Source of the DNA: an uncultured Fibrobacter sp.
GTDB lineage: Bacteria; Fibrobacterota; Fibrobacteria; Fibrobacterales; Fibrobacteraceae
DNA length: 64,000 nt
Direction: 5' to 3'
Assembly (NCBI GenBank): GCA_934700345.1
Contig: CAKUXP010000008.1
Location: 1 to 64,000 of the forward strand
Below are positions 28,328 through 37,335 of this stretch, in pieces. Below the pieces are notes generated by a model, which was given only the letters and a program-made list of their open reading frames with translations, ran no database searches and was not told the origin of the DNA. Position numbers and translations under genes: made by a program. Every line of letters begins with the position of its first letter. The stretch's first letter is position 1.

Positions 28328-28456
28328 ATGAAAGAAAAGAACAACTTCTGGATCGAGAGAGAACTCGATCTGGACAATCGGAATCGAGACTACACGTTCA
28401 ACACATCAAGAACCGACGAAGAAGATGACGGATCCTGGTGGGTGGACGAAAAGTAA
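28328..28456 (+). CDS. Small acidic protein, 42 residues
   Basis: An ATG at 28328 preceded by AAGGAG opens a 42-codon frame ending TAA at 28456. The product begins MKEKNNFWIE, has many Asp and Glu residues, and ends with the Trp pair segment DGSWWVDEK. It has its own consensus promoter and a terminator 20 nt downstream, so it is a complete monocistronic gene despite its size. It has no signal peptide or membrane helix. I do not recognise a family. Confidence 0.7.
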   Translation: MKEKNNFWIERELDLDNRNRDYTFNTSRTDEEDDGSWWVDEK

Positions 28457-28475
28457 AGATTCCCCAAAGCTCTGG

Positions 28476-28507
28476 CCCTGGTGACTTTCACCGGGGTTAG
28501 TTCGTTT
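28476..28507 (+). terminator. Terminator of the 42-residue protein gene
   Basis: A 9-bp stem, CCCTGGTGA with TCACCGGGG around a 3-nt loop (one G-U pair), is followed by TTAGTTCGTTTT. It lies 20 nt after the stop and abuts the end of the convergent gene on the minus strand. Confidence 0.7.
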
Positions 28508-28728
28508 TAAAGCTCATCCAAGGCGCTTCCGCATAAGGCTTCAAGAACATAGTCCTCGGGTTCTCCGCGGAGGTAAAACGCATAGAGGTTCTCGTCGTCG
28601 GCAAAATCCTCCAGGTTCACACCGCGACGCAGCTGCAATTCCTGGGAAATGCGCTTCTTGAAAGACTGGAAACCGGAGCTTAAAAGATACAGGGAAAGCG
28701 AAACCGGCTTGTGAAGAATCTTCATCAT
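28507..28728 (-). CDS. Small hypothetical protein
   Basis: A 73-residue product beginning MMKILHKPVSLSLYLL, with a basic N-terminal half (FKKRISQELQLRRG) and an acidic C-terminal half (EDFADDENLYAFYLRGEPEDY). AAGG lies about eight bases before the ATG. There is no membrane segment or recognisable motif. It is convergent with the 42-residue protein gene. Codon use looks normal for the window, which supports a real gene. Confidence 0.55.
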   Translation of the reverse strand: MMKILHKPVSLSLYLLSSGFQSFKKRISQELQLRRGVNLEDFADDENLYAFYLRGEPEDYVLEALCGSALDEL

Positions 28729-29110
28729 AGGCTGCCTTCTTTGCTTGTGTTTTCGGAAGTGACGAAAATTGTCGTATCCTTTTTTAGATATACAAAAATT
28801 ATTCCACGGTAATTATTTACAAATTCATTATTTTAGAATCGCCGTCAAGCCTTATCCGATGGAAGATTTCGGGTTTCCTACAAATTAATCTTCAAAAAAA
28901 ATCACAGGTCAAAATCTGACAATTTCATTTCACTTTTTTCGCAAGCCGACGCCCTGAAAAGCCCAACTCTTTCAACTCGTTGATTTTTAACAAGTTAGAG
29001 AATCCGCATTGCGTAAAAAGGACGTCGTTCGAAAAAGCGGTTTTCCGAACATTCCATTTTTTTTAGATTTCAGGCAACCGTCAAATTCAACGAATCACAA
29101 TTTTTAGCAA
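28729..29110. other. AT-rich intergenic region without a recognisable gene
   Basis: This 382-nt divergent spacer holds the promoters of the 73-residue gene (minus) and the TPR protein gene (plus). It is AT-rich with many T-runs. I see no tRNA, conserved RNA fold or open frame with a ribosome-binding site, and no promoter close to consensus. Confidence 0.5.
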
Positions 29111-30067
29111 ATGAAATTTTCAAAGCAACTTTCGACATTTCTCAGTGCGATTTTTTTAGGTTCAACGGCAACCGTCGCCTCCGAAGCGTCCCTTTTCACT
29201 CTCCCCGAAACGATCCAAAGCGAAGCGAAGCACACCTTTGATTTCGCCCTCCAAACGAATTATTCCGAAGCTTATGCCGCCATCCAAAAAATCCAGGATA
29301 AAAAACCGGGAGCAGCCTGCGTTATCCGCGGCATCGTCCGTCTGAGCGAATTTGACGACACGGGCGATACGCTTGCGCTTTTCACTGCCGAAAAGGAACT
29401 TTCAAAATGTTCGGCAGAAGGGAGCTGGGATATTTTGCGGGAATTCGAACTGGGATACGCCCACACCGCCATGGGGCATTCCATCAAGGGGGCGCTCGGA
29501 ACGCGAAAAGCCGCCAAGAAATTCGAAGACGCCGAAGATCTCGACGCCCAAGCCTTTTATGCGATTTATGCCTATTATGTCGATGACGGATTGAGCTTCC
29601 TACCGTTCGTTTCCGATCATCGCGAAGACTATCTGAAAATTCTCGAAAAAGGAGCGGATCGGTCCGAGCTTTTCTGGGCGCTTTACGCAACGCCTCTCGC
29701 CTGGATGTATTACGACAGGCAGGAATACGCCAAGGCCCTGGAAGTCGTGGAACGTTCACTCGCCAAGTCTCCGAAAAATCCCGTTTTCTTGCAGATGAAA
29801 GCCGATATGCTCTACAAGCTAGGACGCTTTGTCGAAGCCGCAAAGATTTACGAAAAAAGCGCAAGCGACTACCTGAACCGGACAGGCAAATCGGTGCGCT
29901 ACTGGTGCGCAGTCGGGAACCTCGCCCGCATCTACAAGGAAATGGGCGACAGCGAAAAATCCTTGCAACACGCGGATTTATTCAAAAGTCCCGAATACAA
30001 GCAAATCGAAAAATGGATGCCCGCTTCGCTCGTCAAGGACCTGAAAAAGAAAAAGCTCTACCCGTGA
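29111..30067 (+). CDS. Exported TPR-repeat protein
   Basis: The 318-residue protein has a signal peptide (MKFSKQLSTFLSAIFLGSTA) with a likely cleavage near residue 24. Helical repeats follow; the clearest TPR units are YYDRQEYAKALEVVERSLAKSP, FLQMKADMLYKLGRFVEAAKIYE and ARIYKEMGDSEKSLQHA, written here as segments of one solenoid. Two Cys residues lie in the N-terminal half. It probably acts as a periplasmic scaffold. It is next to, but convergent with, the GH45 genes. No specific role can be assigned. Confidence 0.75.
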   Translation: MKFSKQLSTFLSAIFLGSTATVASEASLFTLPETIQSEAKHTFDFALQTNYSEAYAAIQKIQDKKPGAACVIRGIVRLSEFDDTGDTLALFTAEKELSKCSAEGSWDILREFELGYAHTAMGHSIKGALGTRKAAKKFEDAEDLDAQAFYAIYAYYVDDGLSFLPFVSDHREDYLKILEKGADRSELFWALYATPLAWMYYDRQEYAKALEVVERSLAKSPKNPVFLQMKADMLYKLGRFVEAAKIYEKSASDYLNRTGKSVRYWCAVGNLARIYKEMGDSEKSLQHADLFKSPEYKQIEKWMPASLVKDLKKKKLYP

Positions 30068-30123
30068 GCAGAGGTTAGGACCTAGAACAGGAATCCCGTT
30101 TTTTCTTAAGAATTTATCAAAAG

Positions 30124-30158
30124 AAAAGGTTCCCGAAACTTCTGTCCAGGAACCTTTT
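30124..30158 (-). terminator. Terminator after the GH45 gene pair
   Basis: Inverted repeat AAAAGGTTCC and GGAACCTTTT with a 15-nt loop. On the minus strand the right arm runs into TTTTCTTTTG. It lies between the convergent TPR and GH45 genes and may act in both directions. Confidence 0.65.
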
Positions 30159-30176
30159 ATCGGGAGAAAAACTAAA

Positions 30177-31877
30177 TCACCATTTTGCGGCAAGTTCTGC
30201 CGGACATTCCACTTCCACGTAAGTATGCCTTGGATTTGTGCTTGCGGCATTCATCCAAGTCGCCATGAAAAGGCACCCTTCTTTCGCTTGCGGCTTGTTC
30301 GCATATTCCCGATTGCAGCTTTCGACCAGGCAGGATTTGATTTTCGCATCTCCGCCACCAGCCTTTTCACAAGTTGCGAGCAATCCGCCATACTGTTCTC
30401 CCGCGCAGGAAAGTCCCATCACACCGCAGCCATTGAATTTTCCGACACCGCCGCCGGGAATCATAATATCAAACTGGCCTCCTGCCACGTCATAACCGAT
30501 ATTGCTGGATATGACGATGAGCTTTTTGCCTTTCAGCGCCCTAGAACGCGCATTCGTACCGTCTTTGCCTTCTCCGGTAAAGGTGAGCATAAAGCAACGC
30601 CCACAGTCATTTTCGCCACCAGGAGTTGCCGCAAAGGCATAGGCGACCTGGTCGTTGATAATTTGAGGAATCTGGCTCAGACATGTTCCTGCGGTCCCGC
30701 CATCACATGCAGAGGCCTCGTCCGCACCGGCCAAGGAACCGTCCGCATGGCAAGTTCTCGTCGGCGTTGTTGCCGGACCGCCCTTGCCATTCCAGGCACA
30801 GTGGGGCTTGCAGCTGTCCCAGTAACGCGTTGCGTATCCAGATCCCGATTTTCCTCCCGAAACAACTTTAATGTTGGGAGTCGCCCCGCCCGAAACCGAA
30901 CTGCTCGACTTTGCCGACGAACTGGAACGAACAACCTGCGCACTCGACGAAGACCTGACCGAACTGCTCGAACGCTCCACCGAGACGCTCGAAGAACTCT
31001 TTGCGGAAACGTTTCCGACATTCAGCGTAAGCGTATATTCCTTTCCGTTGATCGTCAGCTTGTCGCTCGAGCTTCCCTCCTGAAAATAATCGGGGACCAT
31101 TCCCGAAATCGTATAAGTGCCCCTATCCTTGTCATAGTTCATCTGCAAGAAATACAGGTTCCAGGAACGACTCGGTTCAGAAGCAACGCCAGAAAAAACG
31201 ATCGTTTCGATGGACTGTCCCTTTTGCACGTTTTGCGTCAAGCTTCCTGTCACGTTTCCCGACTCGACACTCGCCGAAGACGCCGGGAGAACCTGAGCGG
31301 AACTCGAAGACGCAGCAGGGACTCCGGCAGAGGATACCGGGAATTCGGTCTGCGCACTGGAAACATTCGGCAAGTCCGGCCCGCTCGCCGACGAAAGAAT
31401 CAGCGAATCCGGATTCTGCGGAATCGAAAGCGTGTCGTTTCCGGGAAGTGCGATGACATTGCCCGCCAAATCGACAATCGAACCGTCAATTAGGCGAATC
31501 GTCGTCCGGTCTTCATTCAAGGTTCCAAGCTGCGTTCCGTTCAAGTCCGTTACGATTCCGTTTTTATTGACGAGGTAACCCGCGGAAGAAAGCGAAGGCA
31601 GGACCGTCGTATCGCAAGCGAAAATCGGAGAAGCGCCATCCGAAAGGCTTACCACGGTTCCGTCGGCGAGGAGCTGTCCCACGGCGATTCCGGTCGCTGC
31701 ATCATAGACAATTCCCGTCGCCGGATCGATGGTAAATCCGCCGAGGTAATAGGGGAAATTCGCAACGGACGGAGACGGCGGAATATCACCGCTCCCCGAA
31801 ACCGAATTGGAATCGTCACCGCAGTTCCACACCAGAAGCGCGGACGCGGCAAGAAGAGTCAGGTAGTGTTTTTTCAT
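30177..31877 (-). CDS. GH45 endoglucanase lipoprotein with Ser-rich linkers
   Basis: The 566-residue protein is predicted to cleave beta-1,4-glucan with inversion. It has a lipoprotein signal ending WNC (C19), an N-terminal region of Gly/Asp repeats (about 41-150), a beta-domain (about 208-290), and a long Ser-rich linker (291-330). The GH45 catalytic domain follows: RYWDSCKPHCAW with D354 and GGQFDIMIPGGGVGKF with D470, matching the base and acid of the family. Many paired cysteines suggest disulfides. It is the second gene of a pair, 55 nt after a paralogue. The surface tether would place it on the cell envelope for cellulose breakdown. Confidence 0.88.
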   Translation of the reverse strand: MKKHYLTLLAASALLVWNCGDDSNSVSGSGDIPPSPSVANFPYYLGGFTIDPATGIVYDAATGIAVGQLLADGTVVSLSDGASPIFACDTTVLPSLSSAGYLVNKNGIVTDLNGTQLGTLNEDRTTIRLIDGSIVDLAGNVIALPGNDTLSIPQNPDSLILSSASGPDLPNVSSAQTEFPVSSAGVPAASSSSAQVLPASSASVESGNVTGSLTQNVQKGQSIETIVFSGVASEPSRSWNLYFLQMNYDKDRGTYTISGMVPDYFQEGSSSDKLTINGKEYTLTLNVGNVSAKSSSSVSVERSSSSVRSSSSAQVVRSSSSAKSSSSVSGGATPNIKVVSGGKSGSGYATRYWDSCKPHCAWNGKGGPATTPTRTCHADGSLAGADEASACDGGTAGTCLSQIPQIINDQVAYAFAATPGGENDCGRCFMLTFTGEGKDGTNARSRALKGKKLIVISSNIGYDVAGGQFDIMIPGGGVGKFNGCGVMGLSCAGEQYGGLLATCEKAGGGDAKIKSCLVESCNREYANKPQAKEGCLFMATWMNAASTNPRHTYVEVECPAELAAKW

Positions 31878-31932
31878 TTTTCGTCCTTCTGTTCGATGAA
31901 AACTTTACCACACACCACCACCCGAAAAATTT

Positions 31933-33486
31933 CTACTTGCTTGTATCGCAACCTTGAGGAAATTCATCCGTTAAGCAATCAAGCGTTTCCAGTTCTTCGC
32001 CATTATAGGAAGACCAATCATCATGCCATTTGAAGCGGTTTTCTTTCGTAGGGTTAATCGTCGTCTTGTAATGATCAACCAAATATTGGGGACATTCAAC
32101 TTCTTCCCATTGGTAAGTGGGATTATCCGCTGCCATGTACCAATCGGCAAACCACATACAACCCCGATACAGATTATCAAGACCTACACCGGCAAATGCA
32201 AGCTCACACTTGTCGCGAATGCAATTTTGAAAAGCGGCAAGGCTCGCATCATAGCCGAGAGAATTTTGGCAAGAAGTCAAGAATCCACCGTATTGAGCCC
32301 CCCAATCAAAATCAGAGCCCTTGTTTACTTGTGTAGAAAGGGCATCAAAATTTCCAACACCTCCCCCCGGCACCATCAAATCAAATTGCCCTTCCTTTAC
32401 GTCATGCCCAATATTTGAAGACATTACAATAATATGTTTGCCCTTTAATGCCTTATGCGTTGCCTTCGGTTTATTGTTATCGTTCACATCCTTGAAACTT
32501 CCGTCATACTGCAAGTGATAACATTTGCCACAGATAGAATTGCTCGGTCCGGCCACGTAGGCGTAGGAAAGAGTATCATTGACAGCAATCGGCGCCATAT
32601 CTGTACAAGTAAACACGCCTGACGCACCGACGACACAAGCGGAGGTCGTTCCTTCATACCCCATCCAATACTGTTGAACAGCATGCCCTAGCGTAAAAGT
32701 CGGCACTTCAACATCGTGAATGTTACAATTCCTAGCCGTAGTCATTCCGGCCTCGTAAGAAGCCTGGGTTGTTGTGTCCGTTCTACCTTCTTTTCCGTCG
32801 CTAATCCATGAGCAATGCGGTTTACAAGCATCCCAATAGCGCGTATTCCAGCCATAAGTGCCATTTCCTAGAATCGTCTGGTAAGAGGCAACCGGATAGC
32901 CGCTCAAATCCATTTCACTCAAGGGCGACTTTATAAAGCTCGAAGAAGAAACCACAGAAAAGGCACTTGAACTCGAAACATCCTCGCCCGAAGAAACCGG
33001 AAGCGTCGCCGAAGACCCCGGAGCAACCGACGCCGAAGATTGCGGCAAATCCGGATTGTCTCCGGAATTCGAGCTGGAAATATTGACCGTCCCCGGTATA
33101 AAGTTTCCGTCTTCGTCGATTCGTCCAAGCGGGCTTCCATCGACCTTGGTCACAAGGCAGTTTTTGTAGATGAGCTTTGTCCCGTCAAAATAGGGCAAGA
33201 GAGAGGCATCGAGCGTCGCAATCGTCGCTCCGCTGGCGTCCAAAAGGTTCCCCGTCGCAAAATCAAAGGTTCCCACGGCATTCGTCCCGTCCGAAACCGA
33301 ACCGTCCGAGCCGATAAAATAGGCTCCCGTCCACAGCGGAAACGTTCCGTAGGCGGACAAATCGCACACCAGCGGTTCACTCGAACTGGAAATTTCCGCC
33401 GGCGGATTGGAAGAGGAATCGTCACCACAATTCCAAGCGAAAAGGCAAGCGGACGCGATAGCGCCCATTTTCAGAGACGTTTTCAT
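31933..33486 (-). CDS. GH45 endoglucanase lipoprotein, paralogue
   Basis: The 517-residue protein has the same plan as its neighbour: signal ending FAWNC (C20), Gly/Asp-repeat module (about 50-130), Ser-rich linker (135-185), and a GH45 domain with TRYWDACKPHCSW (D219) and EGQFDLMVPGGGVGNF (D369). It has a C-terminal extension of about 45 residues beyond the shared end. GAGG lies six bases before the ATG. In sampled windows the catalytic part averages roughly 45% GC and the N-terminal part about 54%, suggesting the two were joined from different sources. An inverted repeat sits in its leader. Confidence 0.88.
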   Translation of the reverse strand: MKTSLKMGAIASACLFAWNCGDDSSSNPPAEISSSSEPLVCDLSAYGTFPLWTGAYFIGSDGSVSDGTNAVGTFDFATGNLLDASGATIATLDASLLPYFDGTKLIYKNCLVTKVDGSPLGRIDEDGNFIPGTVNISSSNSGDNPDLPQSSASVAPGSSATLPVSSGEDVSSSSAFSVVSSSSFIKSPLSEMDLSGYPVASYQTILGNGTYGWNTRYWDACKPHCSWISDGKEGRTDTTTQASYEAGMTTARNCNIHDVEVPTFTLGHAVQQYWMGYEGTTSACVVGASGVFTCTDMAPIAVNDTLSYAYVAGPSNSICGKCYHLQYDGSFKDVNDNNKPKATHKALKGKHIIVMSSNIGHDVKEGQFDLMVPGGGVGNFDALSTQVNKGSDFDWGAQYGGFLTSCQNSLGYDASLAAFQNCIRDKCELAFAGVGLDNLYRGCMWFADWYMAADNPTYQWEEVECPQYLVDHYKTTINPTKENRFKWHDDWSSYNGEELETLDCLTDEFPQGCDTSK

Positions 33487-33505
33487 TCAAAACCTCAAAT
33501 CGATT

Positions 33506-33524
33506 TTTGGCATCTAATGCCAAA
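33506..33524 (-). promoter_or_regulatory. Inverted repeat in the GH45 operon leader
   Basis: TTTGGCAT and ATGCCAAA form a perfect 8-bp inverted repeat with a 3-nt centre, about 20 nt upstream of the GH45 start and just before its GAGG sequence. It could be an operator for a dimeric repressor, or an RNA hairpin near the ribosome-binding site. No regulator gene is adjacent. Confidence 0.45.
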
Positions 33525-33723
33525 CGCCATTAAAATACTCTTGAAATCCAGTTTTCTCCTGATTGAAAACAAAAAGTAGCTTAAAACTGTTCTAAAATCG
33601 TTCCCACAGAAAAGCGCCCATTTCCCATCCAGGGAAAATAAACAGCCATTCAACAGCAAAAACCGCCATTTAGACCAAATTCGCCTTTTTTGAACCAGAG
33701 TGTTTGTTATTTTATTCGATACT

Positions 33724-35214
33724 ATGAAACGGACCGTAACGATTTGTTTACTTTTTGGAACTTTGCAAGCGACAATCGCAACGCCGCTCTCGATTGACGA
33801 AGCAATCGCCATCGCCAAGCAAAAAAATCCCCAGCTGGTCGTGAATCGCACGCACCTAGACAAGGCGGAAAGCCAAAAGACATCGGCGCGTTCCCTTTTT
33901 ATGCCAAAGCTCACACTTTCCGGCAAGGTGACCCGTATCAACGACCCGATCACCATCGACCTTTCCCCGATTCGCTCCGCCATTCTCGGTTCAAACTACG
34001 CTTCGACATACGCAGCGACATACGGCGGATTGATGGCACCCTATATTTCCTCGACCGACATGGCGGCAATCGCCGCGGCAGACGCCAAGGCAAAGGAATA
34101 CGCTCAAAACGTCGCGGGAAACGGACAAGCCCAGCTCGCTTCGCAAATTCCCGAAGACAAGTTTAAAATCAAAGTTCAGGACAAGCTGTTCTTCAACGCT
34201 TCCGCCACGGTTCTCTGGCCTATCTTTACCGGGGGAAAGATTTTTTCGGCATACGCCGCCTCGACGGAAAATATCGAAGCGCAGAAGTCCGCCTACAGCA
34301 TGGTCGAAAATACGGTTCTTTCCGAAATCTGTACGCGATACTTCAGCATGAGGCTAGCCGAAGAAATGGTCACGCTCCGCACCGAAGCGTTCAAAACCAT
34401 TGAAGAACACGTCAACCAGGCGAAGAAGCTCGAAGCGGGCGGACAGATTTCCCGGGCGGAACGTCTCCGCGCAGAAGTCGCCCTGGTCGAAGCGATGACC
34501 GAAAAGGACAACGCCGAACGCGACCTTTCGCTCGCAAGGCTCGCCCTCGCCAACAGCCTCGGCGCAAGCGACACCTCCCTCACCGCGACAACATCTATCG
34601 GACCCGTCGAACTCGACAGAACGCTAGATGACTACAAGAAGCGCGCATCCGAAAACTACCCGGGAATCCGACAGCTTGAACAGGAAAAGAAACGAGCCGG
34701 GCGTGCGGTTACGGCAGCCCGCGGAGACTACTTTCCGACCGTTGCCCTTTTCGGCAAGAAGGAACTCTACACCAAGGATTTGACCATTCTCGAACCGGAA
34801 TGGGCCGTAGGCGTCGCCCTCGAATGGGACATTTTCCATGGAGGCGAGACCGTCGGAAAAGTCGCCGAGGCAAAAGCGACCCGGCGCGAAGTCGAAAGCA
34901 TGCAGAACCAGGCAGTCCAAAACATTTCCCTTTTGGTCGAAAAGCGGTTTCGCGAATACGAACACGCAAAAAGTCAGATCGAAACTCTCAAAAAGACCGA
35001 GGAACTCGCCGAGGAATCCCTCGAAGACCAGCAGAAAGCGTTTAACGCCGGCATGGGGACAAGCCTAGACGTCGTCGATGCGGAACTTTCCCTCGAACGC
35101 TTGCGGGTGGCGACGTTAAAAGCGAACTATGACGCGATGATGGCACTTGTCGGGCTTCTCGAAACCTGCGGTGAAGTGGAAAACATCGGAAAATATCTGG
35201 AGAATCAAAAATGA
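33724..35214 (+). CDS. TolC-family outer-membrane efflux protein
   Basis: The 496-residue product (ATG at 33724) has a signal peptide MKRTVTICLLFGTLQATIA. Two outer-membrane efflux repeats follow, with the usual coiled-coil segments (for example EEHVNQAKKLEAGGQISRAE) and the second-repeat motif QQKAFNAGMGTSLDVVDAE. It would form the outer-membrane channel of a tripartite exporter with the three genes that follow. Its stop overlaps the HlyD gene start (ATGA). No clear Shine-Dalgarno sequence is visible. Confidence 0.9.
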   Translation: MKRTVTICLLFGTLQATIATPLSIDEAIAIAKQKNPQLVVNRTHLDKAESQKTSARSLFMPKLTLSGKVTRINDPITIDLSPIRSAILGSNYASTYAATYGGLMAPYISSTDMAAIAAADAKAKEYAQNVAGNGQAQLASQIPEDKFKIKVQDKLFFNASATVLWPIFTGGKIFSAYAASTENIEAQKSAYSMVENTVLSEICTRYFSMRLAEEMVTLRTEAFKTIEEHVNQAKKLEAGGQISRAERLRAEVALVEAMTEKDNAERDLSLARLALANSLGASDTSLTATTSIGPVELDRTLDDYKKRASENYPGIRQLEQEKKRAGRAVTAARGDYFPTVALFGKKELYTKDLTILEPEWAVGVALEWDIFHGGETVGKVAEAKATRREVESMQNQAVQNISLLVEKRFREYEHAKSQIETLKKTEELAEESLEDQQKAFNAGMGTSLDVVDAELSLERLRVATLKANYDAMMALVGLLETCGEVENIGKYLENQK

Positions 35215-36200
35215 AACGAGTACCTGCCGTTTTGATGTTACTGATCATCGTCCTGCTTCTAATCGCAGGATTTGGGGCGATCAAACATTTTGCGCTCGCT
35301 CCGCAGCCTGAATACCTGCAAGGACAAATCGAAGCTCGCCGTGTAATGGTCGCGGGCAAGCTTCCCGGACGCATTAGCGAATTTGCCGTACGCGAAGGGG
35401 ACAGCGTTTCGAAAGGCGAAATCATCGCCGAAATCTCAAGCCCGGAAGTCGAAGCCAAGAAAATGCAGGCCGACGGAGCCTACAAGGCGGCAAAGGCCCA
35501 GGCGAACAAGGCAAAGAACGGGGCGCGCGCAGAACAGATTAGCGCGGCAAAGGCCGTGATGAACCGCGCCGAGGAAGCGGCAAAGCTCGCCAAGACGACT
35601 TACGAACGCGTCCAGAGACTCTACGACGAAGGCGTTCTCCCGGTTCAAAAGAGAGACGAAGCCGAGACGCAGATGAATGCGGCAAACGCACAGGCGGAAG
35701 CGGCAAAGGCGCAATATACCGAAGCGATGAACGGAGCCCGCGCCGAAGACAAGGCGGCGGCAAACGCACTCGTATTGCAAGCGAACGGAGCCAAGGCAGA
35801 GGTCAAGGCCTACCTCGACGAGACAAAGATCGTTGCGCCGATTTCCGGTGAAGTCACGCTCAAGATTTCGGAAGAGGGAGAAGTCGTCGGGGCGGGAATG
35901 CCGATTGTCGCCATCACCGACCTGAAGGATGCGTGGGCCGTTTTCAATATCCGCGAAGACGAACTTCGGGAAATTTCCAAGGGGAAGTCTTTTGAACTTT
36001 ATATCCCAGCCCTAGACAGGAACGTTTCGATGGATGTCTATTACATCGCAAGCGCCGGCAGCTACGCCATCTGGAAAAGCAGCAAGGAAAGTGGAGGATT
36101 CGACCTGAAAACCTTTGAAATCCGCTTGCGCCCAAAGGCTCCCATCGAAGGATTGCGCCCGGGAATGACCGCTCTCTGGAAACGTTCCGCGGAGAAATAA
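35211..36200 (+). CDS. HlyD/EmrA-family periplasmic adaptor protein
   Basis: The 329-residue membrane fusion protein has an N-terminal anchor (VLMLLIIVLLLIAGFGA), then a lipoyl half-motif GRISEFAVREGDSVSKGEII. A long Ala/Lys-rich coiled coil (about 85-200) contains two NGARAE repeats, followed by the second lipoyl half IVAPISGEVTLKISEEGEVV and a beta-barrel domain. It links the inner-membrane permeases to the TolC channel. It is translationally coupled to the TolC gene. Confidence 0.9.
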   Translation: MKRVPAVLMLLIIVLLLIAGFGAIKHFALAPQPEYLQGQIEARRVMVAGKLPGRISEFAVREGDSVSKGEIIAEISSPEVEAKKMQADGAYKAAKAQANKAKNGARAEQISAAKAVMNRAEEAAKLAKTTYERVQRLYDEGVLPVQKRDEAETQMNAANAQAEAAKAQYTEAMNGARAEDKAAANALVLQANGAKAEVKAYLDETKIVAPISGEVTLKISEEGEVVGAGMPIVAITDLKDAWAVFNIREDELREISKGKSFELYIPALDRNVSMDVYYIASAGSYAIWKSSKESGGFDLKTFEIRLRPKAPIEGLRPGMTALWKRSAEK

Positions 36201-36201
36201 G

Positions 36202-37335
36202 TTGCCAAGAAATCTCTGGGCAGCCTTCAAAAATGCATACGGTCGGTGGAATCCCCCGATGGTCATGTTGCTCTTCATTTTTCCCGTCGGGCTTTGTCTC
36301 GGGATTCTTTCGCTCTTTTCGGCAGAAACGCCTAGCCATCTGGAAATCGGAGTCGTTGCGGAAAGCGGAGGGGACTTGCAGGGAAAGCTTTTGAGAGCTA
36401 TCGATGCGACCCCGACGACAAGGCTTACCAAACGCTGCAAGAGCATCTCGGAATGCGCAGCGGCCATGCGCAGCGGGGAAATCTACGCGTTTCTCCATAT
36501 TCCGCCAGAACTTGAAAAAGACGCGATTCGCCTGGAAACGCCGATCGTTACGGTCTATACCAACGGACAGTCCCTGCTCACTAGCAAGCTCATCACGAAC
36601 GATTTGCGAACAGCCATCGGGACCCAGGGTGCGCTGCTCGTCAAAAATACCGTCATGCCGCCCGTTACGACGGAACTTCACATCGTCGGGAACCCGACCG
36701 GAAATTACGAACGCTTTTTGGGAATCGGGCTTGTCACCGCATTTTTCCACGTCATCGCAATGATTTTCGGAGCCTATTTTTTCGCCTACCCGATTCGGGA
36801 AAAGTGCACCCGGGAATGGTTTAACGCCGCCGGAAAATCAACGGTCGTCGCCTTTTTCGGAAGGTTCCTGCCTGCACTTCTCATTCTCGGCACGGAAATG
36901 GTCGGCTTGATGTTCCTTGCGAGAAAGGGAATGCCCTCGCTACAGAAAATAGACATCGCAGTTCTTGTCTGCGGCATCTACGCAATGGTCGGAACATGCC
37001 TTGCCGCGGGAGCAGCCTTTGTCGGATTCATCGGGGAAATGCGAATCGCGCTAAGTTCCGCTGCAGTCGCCGGAGGTCCCGCTTTCGCCTTTTGCGGGCA
37101 GACATTTCCCCTGTTCGCCATGCCGCTAGGACTTCGAGTCTGGGCCTTTGTCCTGCCGATTACGCACTTTATGCAACTCCAGTCCGCATTTTTTATCGGG
37201 CATATCGGAATCACCCGGGCGTTCCACTCGCTTGAAATTCTTTGCGGCGAACTTCTGTTCTGGATCCTGCTTGCCATCTTTGCGCTCCGCATCCGAATAC
37301 CGAAAACAATCGAAAAGGAGCAGGTTGCGCTATGA
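36202..37335 (+). CDS. ABC-2-type transport permease
   Basis: The 377-residue protein starts at TTG 36202 with GGAG in the preceding gene end. It has one N-terminal helix, a large periplasmic domain (about 40-165), then five C-terminal helices, the YhhJ/YbhR type of ABC-2 permease. It probably pairs with the next gene product as a heterodimer. No ATP-binding protein gene lies in the operon. Confidence 0.82.
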   Translation: MPRNLWAAFKNAYGRWNPPMVMLLFIFPVGLCLGILSLFSAETPSHLEIGVVAESGGDLQGKLLRAIDATPTTRLTKRCKSISECAAAMRSGEIYAFLHIPPELEKDAIRLETPIVTVYTNGQSLLTSKLITNDLRTAIGTQGALLVKNTVMPPVTTELHIVGNPTGNYERFLGIGLVTAFFHVIAMIFGAYFFAYPIREKCTREWFNAAGKSTVVAFFGRFLPALLILGTEMVGLMFLARKGMPSLQKIDIAVLVCGIYAMVGTCLAAGAAFVGFIGEMRIALSSAAVAGGPAFAFCGQTFPLFAMPLGLRVWAFVLPITHFMQLQSAFFIGHIGITRAFHSLEILCGELLFWILLAIFALRIRIPKTIEKEQVAL

